Shown here in pieces: positions 7,310 to 14,832 of a DNA stretch of 43,702 nucleotides. How positions within the stretch are numbered: position 1 is the first letter of the stretch; each line of letters starts with the position of its first letter. The DNA is from Alphaproteobacteria bacterium. GTDB taxonomy: Bacteria; Pseudomonadota; Alphaproteobacteria; Sphingomonadales; Sphingomonadaceae. The notes under the pieces are model-generated. The model saw nothing but the letters and a program-made list of their open reading frames with translations. It had not been told where the DNA came from and made no database searches. The DNA lies in the NCBI GenBank assembly GCA_003241875.1, contig QBLU01000028.1, positions 1 to 43,702 on the forward strand, in the 5' to 3' direction. The position numbers were made by a program, and so were the translations under genes.

Positions 7310-9267
7310 TCGGCGGCCTCGGCAAGGGATGATGGGGAGGCGAGTTCGCGTGTCGGCAGCGCGAGCTGGCCGACGATGTCGAGGCGCAGACTCGGGATGA
7401 GTTCGTTGTAGGCGAGGACCGGCAGGTCGAAGTGCTCGGGCGCGATCAGCAGTCGCAGCGGCCGGCGCACGTCGATGCTGGCGATGATCGCCGCGGCCGG
7501 CATGGCGGCGATGGCGGCGATGAGGCGCCGGGCGTCCTCGGGCTCGAAGGCCAGCCGCTCGATGCCGTCGACGATGCGGACGGCGCCGCGGATCTGGTCC
7601 TCGAGCTCGGGCGTGACGACGATCGCCTGCAGCTGGTCGGTCGGCGCGATGGCGGCGATGATATGGCGCCGGATGCCGATCCGGACGCGATCGGCGATGC
7701 GCGACGCCTCGCGTTCCTGGGCGCCGGCGTCGGCGATGGCCTCCAGTATGTCGCGCAGCGCGCGCAGCGGCACCTCCTCCTCGGCAAGGCGGCGCAGCAC
7801 CTCGGCGATGCGCGTCGTCGGCACGGTGCGCACGGCTTCCTTCACGACTTCGGGGTAATCGATGCCGACACGGTTGAGGATGCCGGTGGCTTCCTGGAGA
7901 CCGATGAACAGCGCCAGGTTGCGGCGCAGGCACTGGTGGAGCGCATCGACCAGCCCCTCGGTACCGTCATCACCGAGCGAGCCGCTGCCGATCGGCGATT
8001 CCTGCACCAGCAGCTGCCAGCGCGGATCGCCGGCGCCATAGTCGAAGTGGACGGCGCAGCGCGGCAGCGGCACGCCCGAACGGTGCTGGAGCGTGTCGAG
8101 CATCTGCGTCAGCCGCTCGGGCAGCCCGGCGAGCGCCGCCGGGCCGGGGCGGACGAGCAGCAGCAGCGGCAGCACGGCGCGGGGCTCGGCGACGGCCGCC
8201 TCCAGCGCGACGGGGGCCGGCGCCGGGGCGCGGGCCGGCAGCGCCGGGGCGATGTGGCGATCGAGATAGGGGCGCAGCCGCGGGTGGAGCATGGCGCCGC
8301 CGCCGACCAGCGCCGCGCCGAGCCCCAGGAACACCGCCGCCGGAAAGCCCGGCACCGCCGCCATGGCCAGCGCGATAATGCCGCCGAACAGCAGCACGCG
8401 CGGGTTGGCGGACAATTGCCCGCTGATTGCCTGGCCGAGGTTGCCGTTTGTTTCGTCGGTGGTGCGGGTGACCAGCAGCCCGGCCGCCATCGCCGACAGC
8501 AGCGCCGGGATCTGCGCAACCAGCCCCTCGCCGATCGACAGGATCGAATAGGTGTGCATGGCGGCGCCCATCGTCATGTCGCGCTGCAGGACGCCGATGG
8601 CGAGGCCGCCGATCAGGTTGACGATGACGATCACGATCGAGGCGATGGCGTCGCCCTTCACGAACTTCATGGCGCCGTCGAGGCTGCCGTGGAGCTTTGA
8701 TTCCTGCTCGAGGATGCGGCGGCGGCGGCGCGCCTCGTCCTTGTCGATCAGGCCGGAGCGCAGGTCCGAATCGATCGACAGCTGCTTGCCGGGCATCGAA
8801 TCGAGGGTGAAGCGCGCCGCGACCTCGGCGACGCGCTCGGCGCCCTTGGCGATGACGATGAACTGCACGACAACGATGATCAGGTAGACGACCAGCCCGA
8901 CAACGAGATTGCCGCCCGCCACCATGCTGCCAAAGGCATCGATGATGTGCCCGGCATGGGCATCCTTGAGGATCATCCGCGTCGTCGCCACCGACAGCGA
9001 CAGCCGGAACAGCGTCGAGATCAGCAGGATGCTCGGGAACACCGAGAAATCGAGCGCGGTGCGGATGTAGAGGGTGGTGAGCAGCAGCAGGATGGCAAAG
9101 GTGATGTTGATCGCCACCAGCGCATCGACGAGCAGCGGCGGCAGCGGCAGGATCATCATCGCAATGATGCCGACGACCCCGGCGACGAGCAGCAGGTCGG
9201 GAATTCGCGCGGCAATCCCCGGGCGCGGCGTCGCGGCGGCGGCCTTCAGATAGGCGTCGGCGTTCAT
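7306..9267 (-). CDS. sctV: T3SS major export gate protein SctV (FlhA/LcrD family)
   Basis: The product is 653 aa. About eight membrane helices occupy residues 22-330. The FHIPEP-family cytoplasmic loop lies at about 152-185, with RFTLDSMPGKQLSIDSDLR and GLIDKDEARRRR. A cytoplasmic domain (about 345-653) forms the nonameric ring that receives chaperone-substrate complexes. It includes LNRVGIDYPEVVKEAVRTVP and VPLRALRDILEAIAD, typical of SctV-C. It is slightly shorter than LcrD (about 700 aa), mainly in the linker and C-terminal tail. The start overlaps the transglycosylase stop by 4 bp, so the two are translationally coupled. Confidence 0.96.
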   Translation of the reverse strand: MNADAYLKAAAATPRPGIAARIPDLLLVAGVVGIIAMMILPLPPLLVDALVAINITFAILLLLTTLYIRTALDFSVFPSILLISTLFRLSLSVATTRMILKDAHAGHIIDAFGSMVAGGNLVVGLVVYLIIVVVQFIVIAKGAERVAEVAARFTLDSMPGKQLSIDSDLRSGLIDKDEARRRRRILEQESKLHGSLDGAMKFVKGDAIASIVIVIVNLIGGLAIGVLQRDMTMGAAMHTYSILSIGEGLVAQIPALLSAMAAGLLVTRTTDETNGNLGQAISGQLSANPRVLLFGGIIALAMAAVPGFPAAVFLGLGAALVGGGAMLHPRLRPYLDRHIAPALPARAPAPAPVALEAAVAEPRAVLPLLLLVRPGPAALAGLPERLTQMLDTLQHRSGVPLPRCAVHFDYGAGDPRWQLLVQESPIGSGSLGDDGTEGLVDALHQCLRRNLALFIGLQEATGILNRVGIDYPEVVKEAVRTVPTTRIAEVLRRLAEEEVPLRALRDILEAIADAGAQEREASRIADRVRIGIRRHIIAAIAPTDQLQAIVVTPELEDQIRGAVRIVDGIERLAFEPEDARRLIAAIAAMPAAAIIASIDVRRPLRLLIAPEHFDLPVLAYNELIPSLRLDIVGQLALPTRELASPSSLAEAAE

Positions 9268-9959
9268 CGGCCGGCCTCGGCGGCGCGGGCGGCGCGATAG
9301 CGGCCGAGGATGGCGGCGACATAGGCCCGGGTCTCGGCATAGGGCGGGATGCCACGATAGCGGGCGACGGCGCCGGGGCCGGCGTTATAGGCGGCGAGCG
9401 TCAGCGCCACATCGCCGCCGAAGCGCGCCTGCATCTGCTTGAGATAGGTGGCACCGGTGGCGAGGTTGACGCGCGGGTCGGCGAGCGCGGCGACGTCGGT
9501 GACGCCGAGGCCGCGGGCCGTCGCCGGCATGACCTGGAGCAGCCCGCGCGCGCCCTTGGACGACACTGCGTTGGGTCGTCCGGCCGATTCGCGCGCGACG
9601 ATGGCGGCGAGCAGCAGCGGGTCGATGCGGTGCGAGGCGGCGATGGCGCCGATCAGCGGATGGGCGGCAAGGCGCGCGCGCCGGACGCCGGGCGCGGCGG
9701 CCGGCTGCGGCAGCGGGCGGGCAAAGGGGATGGCAACAGCCGGGCGATCGGCGGCGGCGAAATCAGCTTCGCCGGTTGCTTCGACAATCGCTTCGGCCAC
9801 CGGGTCAGGCGATGGGTCCGCGGCGGCGCAGGCGGCAAGCGCGCCGGCGAACTTCAGCGCGGTCGCGGCATCGACGGCGATACAGGCTTGCGCCCGTGCG
9901 CCCGCCGGCACCAGCCAGACCAGGAGAAAACAGAGACGCCACGCAACTGAACAACTCAC
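9264..9959 (-). CDS. Lytic transglycosylase leading the T3SS operon (VirB1/IagB-like)
   Basis: This is a 231-aa SLT-family murein hydrolase. The GTG at 9959 was chosen because GGTGGAG lies 6 nt upstream and a signal peptide follows directly (LCFLLVWLVPAGARAQA). The frame is open further upstream to an ATG at 10073, but that would bury the signal. The catalytic Glu is in IVARESAGRPNA. GLLQVMPATA and LAAYNAGPGAV are the other SLT motifs. It most likely opens peptidoglycan for injectisome assembly, a role known for T3SS- and T4SS-linked transglycosylases. It is the first gene of the minus-strand operon and overlaps sctV by 4 bp. Confidence 0.9.
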   Translation of the reverse strand: MSCSVAWRLCFLLVWLVPAGARAQACIAVDAATALKFAGALAACAAADPSPDPVAEAIVEATGEADFAAADRPAVAIPFARPLPQPAAAPGVRRARLAAHPLIGAIAASHRIDPLLLAAIVARESAGRPNAVSSKGARGLLQVMPATARGLGVTDVAALADPRVNLATGATYLKQMQARFGGDVALTLAAYNAGPGAVARYRGIPPYAETRAYVAAILGRYRAARAAEAGR

Positions 9960-10151
9960 CCACGGCTCCACCAAATGCGAGCACGAGACGATCGGCGCAA
10001 CAACGTCCGGACGATGCCGGCGCAGCTTGTCGTTGAGCGGGAATGTTTGCCGGTTGTCGGCAACACCCGCCATTCACTGCACTGTTAGGGTTAAGGGCAT
10101 CATTGCGGCGATGCCAGCATAAAAAACGTCAACGCAAGATTTTCTCGAGTT

Positions 10152-10178
10152 CGTAACGTTTTCGACACGGGAGTTACG
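10152..10178. promoter_or_regulatory. Inverted repeat CGTAAC...GTTACG, possible operator
   Basis: CGTAAC (10152-10157) and GTTACG (10173-10178) form perfect 6-bp arms whose first bases lie 21 bp apart, about two helical turns. Such spacing suits a dimeric regulator. No specific regulator is indicated by the sequence. Confidence 0.35.
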
Positions 10179-10200
10179 CATTGATGACAATAACAACCCT

Positions 10201-10216
10201 TCTATCGAACGATAGA
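10201..10216. promoter_or_regulatory. Near-perfect palindrome in the T3SS divergent region
   Basis: TCTATCG-AA-CGATAGA has 7-bp perfect arms with a 2-bp centre. It lies roughly midway in the divergent region, about 155 bp before sctU and 240 bp before the transglycosylase. A LuxR/GerE-type regulator at the end of the sctU operon is one candidate binder, by inference only. Confidence 0.45.
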
Positions 10217-10262
10217 GGCGCTAATACTTGCAATCAAACGTTAGGTTTTTAGTTAACGCTAC

Positions 10263-10296
10263 CCGCATTCTGGCACGATTTGTGCCGATAATGCGG
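10263..10296 (+). promoter_or_regulatory. Nested hairpin in the sctU leader
   Basis: The outer arms CCGCATT (10263-10269) and AATGCGG (10290-10296) enclose the inner arms GGCAC (10272-10276) and GTGCC (10282-10286), with a 5-nt loop and a small internal bulge. It ends about 75 nt before the sctU ATG. It is followed by a mixed A/T stretch rather than a T-run, so it is not a typical terminator. It may be an mRNA leader structure or an operator. Confidence 0.45.
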
Positions 10297-10371
10297 TTTC
10301 ATATTATATTGACGCGCGATTTGCCTTGGCGTTACCTGCGGTCGCAACATAGCCGGGAAGACGTGCAATCC

Positions 10372-11487
10372 ATGTCGGGGAAGGATGACGGTGCCGACAA
10401 GACCGAAAAGCCGACCCCGCACCGCCTGCTGGAGGCGCGCCGCAAGGGCGATGTCGCCAAGTCCAAGGATGTCGGCGCCACGGTCGGCCTGCTGGTCTGG
10501 TTGCTGATCCTGGCCTTTGGCGCCGATTATGCCGGAACGCGCATCGCGGCGCTGTTCGAGGCGACGTTCGCCGAAACCGCCCGGTCGGGCACGGCCGATT
10601 TCGGCATTACCGCGGCGGCCCTCGGCTGGGCGTCGCTGGAGGTCTTCATCGGCCTGACGCTGATCGCGATGCTGTCGGCGGCGGTCGTGGGCACGCTGGT
10701 CGAATTCCTGCAGGTCGGCAGCGTCATGACCTTCGAGAAGATGAAGCCCGATCTCGGCAAGTTGAACCCGGTCGAAGGCATCAAGAAGATGTTCAGCCTC
10801 GACAACCTCGTCGAGCTGTTGAAAACCCTCGCCAAGACGATGCTGCTGCTGTTCATCGCCTGGATCGTGGTGCGCGCCGCGCTGCCGCAGATCCTCGGCA
10901 CCCTGCCCCGCGCGGCGCTGCCGACGGCGCCTGGAGTCGGCCGCGACCTGGCGCTGACCAACCTTGTCGAAACCGGCACGCTGACGACCCGGCTGCTCGG
11001 CTGGACCATGGCGGTGTTCATCATCGTCGCCGTGCTCGACATCGCCTGGCAGAAGCACAGCTATGAGAAGAAGCTGAAGATGAGCCTGCGCGACATCCGC
11101 GAGGAGGTGAAGCAGGACGAAGGCGATCCGCATCTCAAGGCCAGCCGCAAGCAGCTCCACCAGGAATGGGCGAGCCAGAACAATATCCAGGCGGCGCGCA
11201 CCGCCAATGTGCTGGTGGTCAACCCGACGCATATCGCCATCGCGCTCGACTATGATCCCGACGACTGCCCGGTGCCGGTGATCGCGGCGATGGGCGAAGG
11301 CCCGCTGGCGCAGGCGATGCGCGAGGTGGCGGAAGCCGCCGGCGTGCCGATCATCCGCAACGTCGACGTGGCGCGCGGCATCCTGGCGCGCGGCCGGGTC
11401 GACGAGGTCGTCCCCGAGGACATGTTCGACGCCATCGCGCAGATCATCATCTGGGCCCGGCAACAACGCGACCGGCAGGGCGCATGA
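10372..11487 (+). CDS. sctU: T3SS export-gate switch protein SctU (FlhB/YscU family)
   Basis: The product is 371 aa from ATG 10372 (MSGKDDGADKTEKPT). An in-frame TTG at 10228 would add 48 unlikely residues. The early motif PTPHRLLEARRKGDVAKSKD is typical of FlhB/SctU. Four membrane helices lie at about residues 35-52, 92-112, 153-170 and 208-226. The cytoplasmic domain contains the autocleavage motif NPTH (284-287), where cleavage between Asn and Pro changes substrate class. It is the first gene of the plus-strand operon, ending in an ATGA overlap. The RBS is weak (GGGAAG lies well upstream). Confidence 0.95.
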   Translation: MSGKDDGADKTEKPTPHRLLEARRKGDVAKSKDVGATVGLLVWLLILAFGADYAGTRIAALFEATFAETARSGTADFGITAAALGWASLEVFIGLTLIAMLSAAVVGTLVEFLQVGSVMTFEKMKPDLGKLNPVEGIKKMFSLDNLVELLKTLAKTMLLLFIAWIVVRAALPQILGTLPRAALPTAPGVGRDLALTNLVETGTLTTRLLGWTMAVFIIVAVLDIAWQKHSYEKKLKMSLRDIREEVKQDEGDPHLKASRKQLHQEWASQNNIQAARTANVLVVNPTHIAIALDYDPDDCPVPVIAAMGEGPLAQAMREVAEAAGVPIIRNVDVARGILARGRVDEVVPEDMFDAIAQIIIWARQQRDRQGA

Positions 11488-11774
11488 GCGGCGGGCTGGT
11501 CGGCACGCTGGCCGGCACGGCGTTTGCGCTGCTGCTGGTGCTGGCGCTCGCCTGGGGTGCGATCCGGCTTCTGAAACTGGTGCAGGACCGGCAGATGGCG
11601 GCACCCGTCGATGGCGCCGCCGCGCCGATGAAGTTCCTGCGCGCCATGCCGGTCGGCCCGCGCGAGCGAGTCGTGCTCATCGAGGTCGAAGGCGAGCGCC
11701 TGCTGCTCGGCGTCGCCGTGGGCAGCGTCCGCCTGCTCGGGCGCTGGCCGCTGCCGCCGCGTGAGCTGCCATGA
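11484..11774 (+). CDS. FliO-like small membrane protein within the T3SS operon
   Basis: The product is 96 aa. A single N-terminal membrane helix (about residues 8-28, TAFALLLVLALAWGAIRLL) is followed by a small domain with RAMPVGPRERVVLIEV and GERLLLGVAVGSVRLLG. This is the FliO pattern (TM, then a VGPRERLVLVEVGGRxLLLGV-like domain). FliO helps assemble the FliP-FliR core in flagella and is normally absent from injectisomes. The gene overlaps both sctU and sctQ by 4 bp, so it is an integral operon member directly upstream of sctQ-R-S-T, matching the fliN-fliO-fliP neighbourhood. The family call is from motif memory, without alignment. Confidence 0.72.
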   Translation: MSGGLVGTLAGTAFALLLVLALAWGAIRLLKLVQDRQMAAPVDGAAAPMKFLRAMPVGPRERVVLIEVEGERLLLGVAVGSVRLLGRWPLPPRELP

Positions 11775-12649
11775 TGGCGACGGCGCTGCGCTTGCCGCGG
11801 GTCGCGCCCGCCCGGGCGGCACGGCAGACCGCGATCGTCGCGGCGCTCGGCGGACGAAAGATTGCCGGCATGCCGCTATCGATCGCCCCCGGCGACTCGC
11901 ACGAAGCGCGCGGCTGGGTGTGCTGCGCCGGCGGCATCGCCATCGCGCCGCTGGTGGCGGCGGGCCGGCGGCTGCCGATCTGTGCCGACGACGGCGCCCC
12001 CGATGCGGCGCTCGGCATCGCGGCGCTGGCGGCGATCGAGCCGCTGCTCGGCATCATCGAGGCGGCGTTGGGCAGCGAACTGCTGCCCGAGTCGCTGGCG
12101 GCGGCGGCGCCCGATGGCGTCGTCCTGCGGCTTGCCGCGGGCGATGAGCGCCTGCTGCTGGCGGTGCCCGACGCGGCCCCGCTGGCGCCGGTGCCGGGGC
12201 CGCCGCGCGCGATGACGGCGTGCTGGGACCTGGTGCTGGCGGCGCCGCCGCTGCGCCGCCGGGCTTGTCGAGGCGATCTGCTGCTGGGTGTCGGCGCGGC
12301 GATGCTGCGCGTCGGCAACTGGCGCCGGCCGGCGGTGCTTGCCGGGCGCGCGGTGCATGTGACCGGAAACTGGAGAATGGCGATGGACGAAGACGCTGGT
12401 ACCGCGAGCCTCGACCCGGCAACGCTGGAGCTGCCGGTCAGCGTCAGGATCGCCGGCGCGCCGATGGCGGTCGCCGACCTGGCGCGACTGGGCCCGGGGT
12501 CGGTGCTCGAACTACCGGGGCCGCCCGGCCAAGTCGCCGTCACCGTGATGGCAGGCGGCACGCCCGTCGGTTCCGGGACGCTGGTGGCGATCGGCGAGGG
12601 CCATGGCGTGCTGTTCGATCGGGTCTTTGCCGGCCCCGGCCCCGGCTGA
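11771..12649 (+). CDS. sctQ: T3SS sorting-platform (C-ring) protein SctQ
   Basis: The product is 292 aa. Two in-frame ATGs (11771, 11774) are possible; the first overlaps the upstream stop. The N-terminal 200 residues are divergent. The C-terminal SpoA/FliN domain (about residues 218-285) includes LELPVSVRIAGAPMAVADLA, GSVLELPG and GVLFDRV. SctQ forms the cytoplasmic pods that recruit SctL-SctN and sort substrates. An internal RBS and ATG before the SpoA domain suggest a separately translated SctQ-C, as known for YscQ, SpaO and SsaQ. The stop shares one base with the sctR start (TGATG). Confidence 0.88.
   Translation: MMATALRLPRVAPARAARQTAIVAALGGRKIAGMPLSIAPGDSHEARGWVCCAGGIAIAPLVAAGRRLPICADDGAPDAALGIAALAAIEPLLGIIEAALGSELLPESLAAAAPDGVVLRLAAGDERLLLAVPDAAPLAPVPGPPRAMTACWDLVLAAPPLRRRACRGDLLLGVGAAMLRVGNWRRPAVLAGRAVHVTGNWRMAMDEDAGTASLDPATLELPVSVRIAGAPMAVADLARLGPGSVLELPGPPGQVAVTVMAGGTPVGSGTLVAIGEGHGVLFDRVFAGPGPG
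12371..12385 (+). promoter_or_regulatory. Internal ribosome binding site and start for SctQ-C
   Basis: GGAG (12372-12375) sits 7 nt before an in-frame ATG (12383-12385), codon 205 of sctQ. Translation from here would give an 88-aa protein, MDEDAGTASL onward, made of just the C-terminal SpoA domain. Other SctQ genes produce such a fragment, which assembles with full-length SctQ. A second ATG at 12377 is too close to the GGAG to be preferred. Confidence 0.6.
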
Positions 12650-13296
12650 TGGACCTGTCGACCTTCACGCCGGGCTCGGCGCTCGTCGTTGTCGTCGCAC
12701 TGGCGCTGGCGCCGTTTGTCGCGGTGATGGTGACCAGTTTTACCAAGATGGTCGTCGTGCTCAGCCTGTTGCGCAACGCCCTGGGGTTGCAGCAGGTGCC
12801 GCCGAATATCGTCCTCAACGGCCTGGCGCTGGTGCTGACGCTGTATGTCATGCAGCCGGTGGGCACGCGCATGGCGGCGGCGGCCGGGGTTTCGGCGGTG
12901 CCGACCGAGGCCGGCGCCATCATGGGGACAGCGGTGGCGGCAAAGGAGCCGTTGCGCGAATGGCTGCTGAAGCACAGCCGCCCGCAGGAACGGGCGCTGT
13001 TCCTGAAGACCTCGCGGCGAATCGATCCGGCGCGGGCGGCGACGATGACCGAGCAGGATTTCGTCGTCGTGGTGCCGGCCTTTGTCGTCAACGAACTGTC
13101 GGTGGCGTTCCAGATCGGCTTTCTGATCTACCTGCCGTTCCTCGTCATCGACCTGGTCATTTCGAACATCCTGCTCGCGATGGGCATGATGATGCTGTCG
13201 CCGACGACCATTTCCCTGCCGTTCAAGCTGCTGCTGTTCGTGCTCGTCGATGGCTGGGTAAAGCTCGCGCACGGCCTGGTGCTGAGCTATGTCTGA
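12649..13296 (+). CDS. sctR: T3SS export-gate protein SctR (FliP/YscR family)
   Basis: The product is 215 aa, normal for the family. The start overlaps the sctQ stop by one base. Highly conserved segments are VTSFTKMVVVLSLLRNALG near the N-terminus, VVVPAFVVNELSVAFQIGF, and the C-terminal LPFKLLLFVLVDGW. SctR forms the pentameric core of the SctRST export channel. Unlike many flagellar FliP proteins it has no cleavable signal extension. It is followed after 12 bp by sctS. Confidence 0.97.
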   Translation: MDLSTFTPGSALVVVVALALAPFVAVMVTSFTKMVVVLSLLRNALGLQQVPPNIVLNGLALVLTLYVMQPVGTRMAAAAGVSAVPTEAGAIMGTAVAAKEPLREWLLKHSRPQERALFLKTSRRIDPARAATMTEQDFVVVVPAFVVNELSVAFQIGFLIYLPFLVIDLVISNILLAMGMMMLSPTTISLPFKLLLFVLVDGWVKLAHGLVLSYV

Positions 13297-13308
13297 GGGA
13301 GACGCGCC

Positions 13309-13581
13309 GTGCTGAACAGCGACATCATCGCTCTCACCAGCGAGGCGCTGTGGCTAGTGCTGCTGCTGTCGGCGCCGCCGATCGTCGCCGCGTCGATCGT
13401 CGGCCTCGCCGTGGCGATCATCCAGGCGGCGACGCAGCTTCAGGAACAGACGCTGCAATACACGCTGAAGTTCTTCGCCATCGTGGTGACGATCTTCATC
13501 ACCGCGTCGCTGCTGGCGTCGAGCCTCTATGTCTTCAGCGATCGCATCTTCACCGAATTCCCGGCGATGGTGCGGCGCTGA
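13309..13581 (+). CDS. sctS: T3SS export-gate protein SctS (FliQ/YscS family)
   Basis: The product is 90 aa with a GTG start preceded by GAGGGAG. It has two hydrophobic hairpin helices (about residues 14-36 and 51-73) with the family motif ATQLQEQTLQYTLKF between them. SctS subunits wrap the SctR5-SctT1 core of the export channel. The stop overlaps the sctT start by one base. Confidence 0.96.
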   Translation: MLNSDIIALTSEALWLVLLLSAPPIVAASIVGLAVAIIQAATQLQEQTLQYTLKFFAIVVTIFITASLLASSLYVFSDRIFTEFPAMVRR

Positions 13582-14351
13582 TGGGCTGGGCCGACCAGTT
13601 GCTGCTGCTCGGCGTGTCGACGACACGAATCGCCGTCGCCTTCGCGATGCTGCCGCTGTTTTCGACCGAGATCGTGCCGCCGACGGTGCGCAATTCGATC
13701 CTGCTCTCGCTCGGCCTGGTCTCGCTGGCGCTGCAGCCGCCGCTCGACATGGCGGCGCTGTCGGTCGTCGGCTGGATCTCGCTATATGCCAAGGAGCTGT
13801 TCGTCGGCCTGATCATTGGCTTTTTCTTCGGCTCGATTCTTTATGCGATGGAGGCCGCGGGCCAGATCATCGATGCCAAGGTCGGCGCCACCATGGCGCA
13901 GGTCGTCGATCCGCTGTCGGGCCACCAGACCAGCCTCAACGGCGCCTTCCTCGGGCGGCTGGCGAACCTCGTCTTCATCTTTTCGGGCGGGTTGTCGCTG
14001 CTCGTGCTGGTGTTGATCGAATCCTATGGCCTGTGGCCGATCGCAGCGACGATGCCGCGGCTGGCGCCCGAGGGGCTGTTGCTGTTCGAAACCGAGTTCG
14101 GCCGGCTGATGGTGCTGGCGACGTTGCTGGCGGCGCCGATCCTGACCGTGCTGTTCGTCATCGACGCGGGGCTGGGCCTCGTCAATCGCTTTGCCCAGCA
14201 GCTCAACGTCTTCCAGTTGTCGATGTCGATCAAGTCGTGGACGGTGACGGCGCTGCTGCTGCTGCTGGTGCCCGCCTATGTCCTGGCGGTGATGGAGGAC
14301 CTGTTCAGCCGCCGGCAGGTGCTTAGCGATCTGCTCAAGGGGCTCGGTTGA
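13581..14351 (+). CDS. sctT: T3SS export-gate protein SctT (FliR/YscT family)
   Basis: The product is 256 aa from ATG 13581, sharing one base with the sctS stop. A longer in-frame extension is a shadow of sctR/sctS. Hydrophobic helices run throughout. Family landmarks are FAMLPLFSTEIVPPTVRNSI near the start, AKELFVGLIIGFFFGSILYA, and DPLSGHQTSLNGAFLGRLAN. SctT is the single-copy cap of the SctRST channel. It completes the export gate with SctU and SctV. Confidence 0.96.
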   Translation: MGWADQLLLLGVSTTRIAVAFAMLPLFSTEIVPPTVRNSILLSLGLVSLALQPPLDMAALSVVGWISLYAKELFVGLIIGFFFGSILYAMEAAGQIIDAKVGATMAQVVDPLSGHQTSLNGAFLGRLANLVFIFSGGLSLLVLVLIESYGLWPIAATMPRLAPEGLLLFETEFGRLMVLATLLAAPILTVLFVIDAGLGLVNRFAQQLNVFQLSMSIKSWTVTALLLLLVPAYVLAVMEDLFSRRQVLSDLLKGLG

Positions 14352-14364
14352 TGCGGGCGCCGCG

Positions 14365-14706
14365 ATGACGCTCGACGACGACCGGCTGGCGCAGCTGGCG
14401 GCGCTGCTGCGCGCGACCGACCCGGTGGCCGCGCCGCCGGCCGGGCTTTCGCTTGGCGACCAGATCATCATTGCCGCCCGCGTCCCGGCGCGGCATCGCG
14501 CCCAGCTGCAAAAGCTGACGCCGATGGAGCTTACCTGCATGAAGTTTCTCGGCTGGGGCCGCGCCAATGCCGATATCGCGACCCTGCTGATGATCGCCGA
14601 GAACACCGTCCGCGTCCATTTCGCCAACGTCTGTCGAAAGCTCGAACTCGACGGCATGCGCGAGCTCGCGGCGCTGGCGGGGCTGCTGTTCTATCCGTCG
14701 GATTAG
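14365..14706 (+). CDS. Small LuxR/GerE-type DNA-binding regulator
   Basis: The product is 113 aa, starting 13 bp after sctT. The C-terminal half (about residues 50-108) is a GerE helix-turn-helix: LTPMELTCMKFLGWGRANAD, then NTVRVHFANVCRKLEL. The N-terminal 45 residues are too short for a receiver or autoinducer domain, so it is a free-standing HTH or pairs with another protein. Its location as the last gene of the sctU operon makes it a candidate regulator of the T3SS. The target is inferred. Confidence 0.85.
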   Translation: MTLDDDRLAQLAALLRATDPVAAPPAGLSLGDQIIIAARVPARHRAQLQKLTPMELTCMKFLGWGRANADIATLLMIAENTVRVHFANVCRKLELDGMRELAALAGLLFYPSD

Positions 14707-14832
14707 TCAAAACGATTATGCCCGCTAATCGGAACGCTGAGCGCGGGGCGGCGCGGGGGTCGGTAGAAGAAGGTGTCGGTCAAGGCGGGGATGGTCCCCG
14801 GTTCCGGCCAGGATCAGCCAGGGAGACTTACG

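Larger units (their letters stand above)
9960..10371. promoter_or_regulatory. Divergent control region between the two T3SS operons
   Basis: This 412-bp region has no credible gene and is visibly more AT-rich (about 10080-10320) than its surroundings. It must carry promoters for the transglycosylase-sctV operon and the sctU operon. It contains a dyad CGTAAC-N15-GTTACG (10152-10178), a 16-bp dyad (10201-10216), a GCTAA/TTAGG pair (10220/10241) and a nested hairpin (10263-10296). A possible -35 (TTGACG, 10309-10314) faces sctU, but the matching -10 (TTACCT, 10332-10337) is poor. No promoter can be assigned firmly. Confidence 0.6.

Noticed and set aside
10228-10371. Extended SctU start at TTG 10228
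   Set aside because: The added 48 residues cross the leader hairpin, and the conserved SctU N-terminus begins at 10372.
1-14351. Reading the export genes as a flagellar cluster (FliI, FlhA, FliP, FliQ, FliR, FlhB, FliO)
   Set aside because: A secretin, an FHA-type SctD, SctI and a lipobox-bearing SctJ are present, and no flagellin, hook or rod genes are seen.
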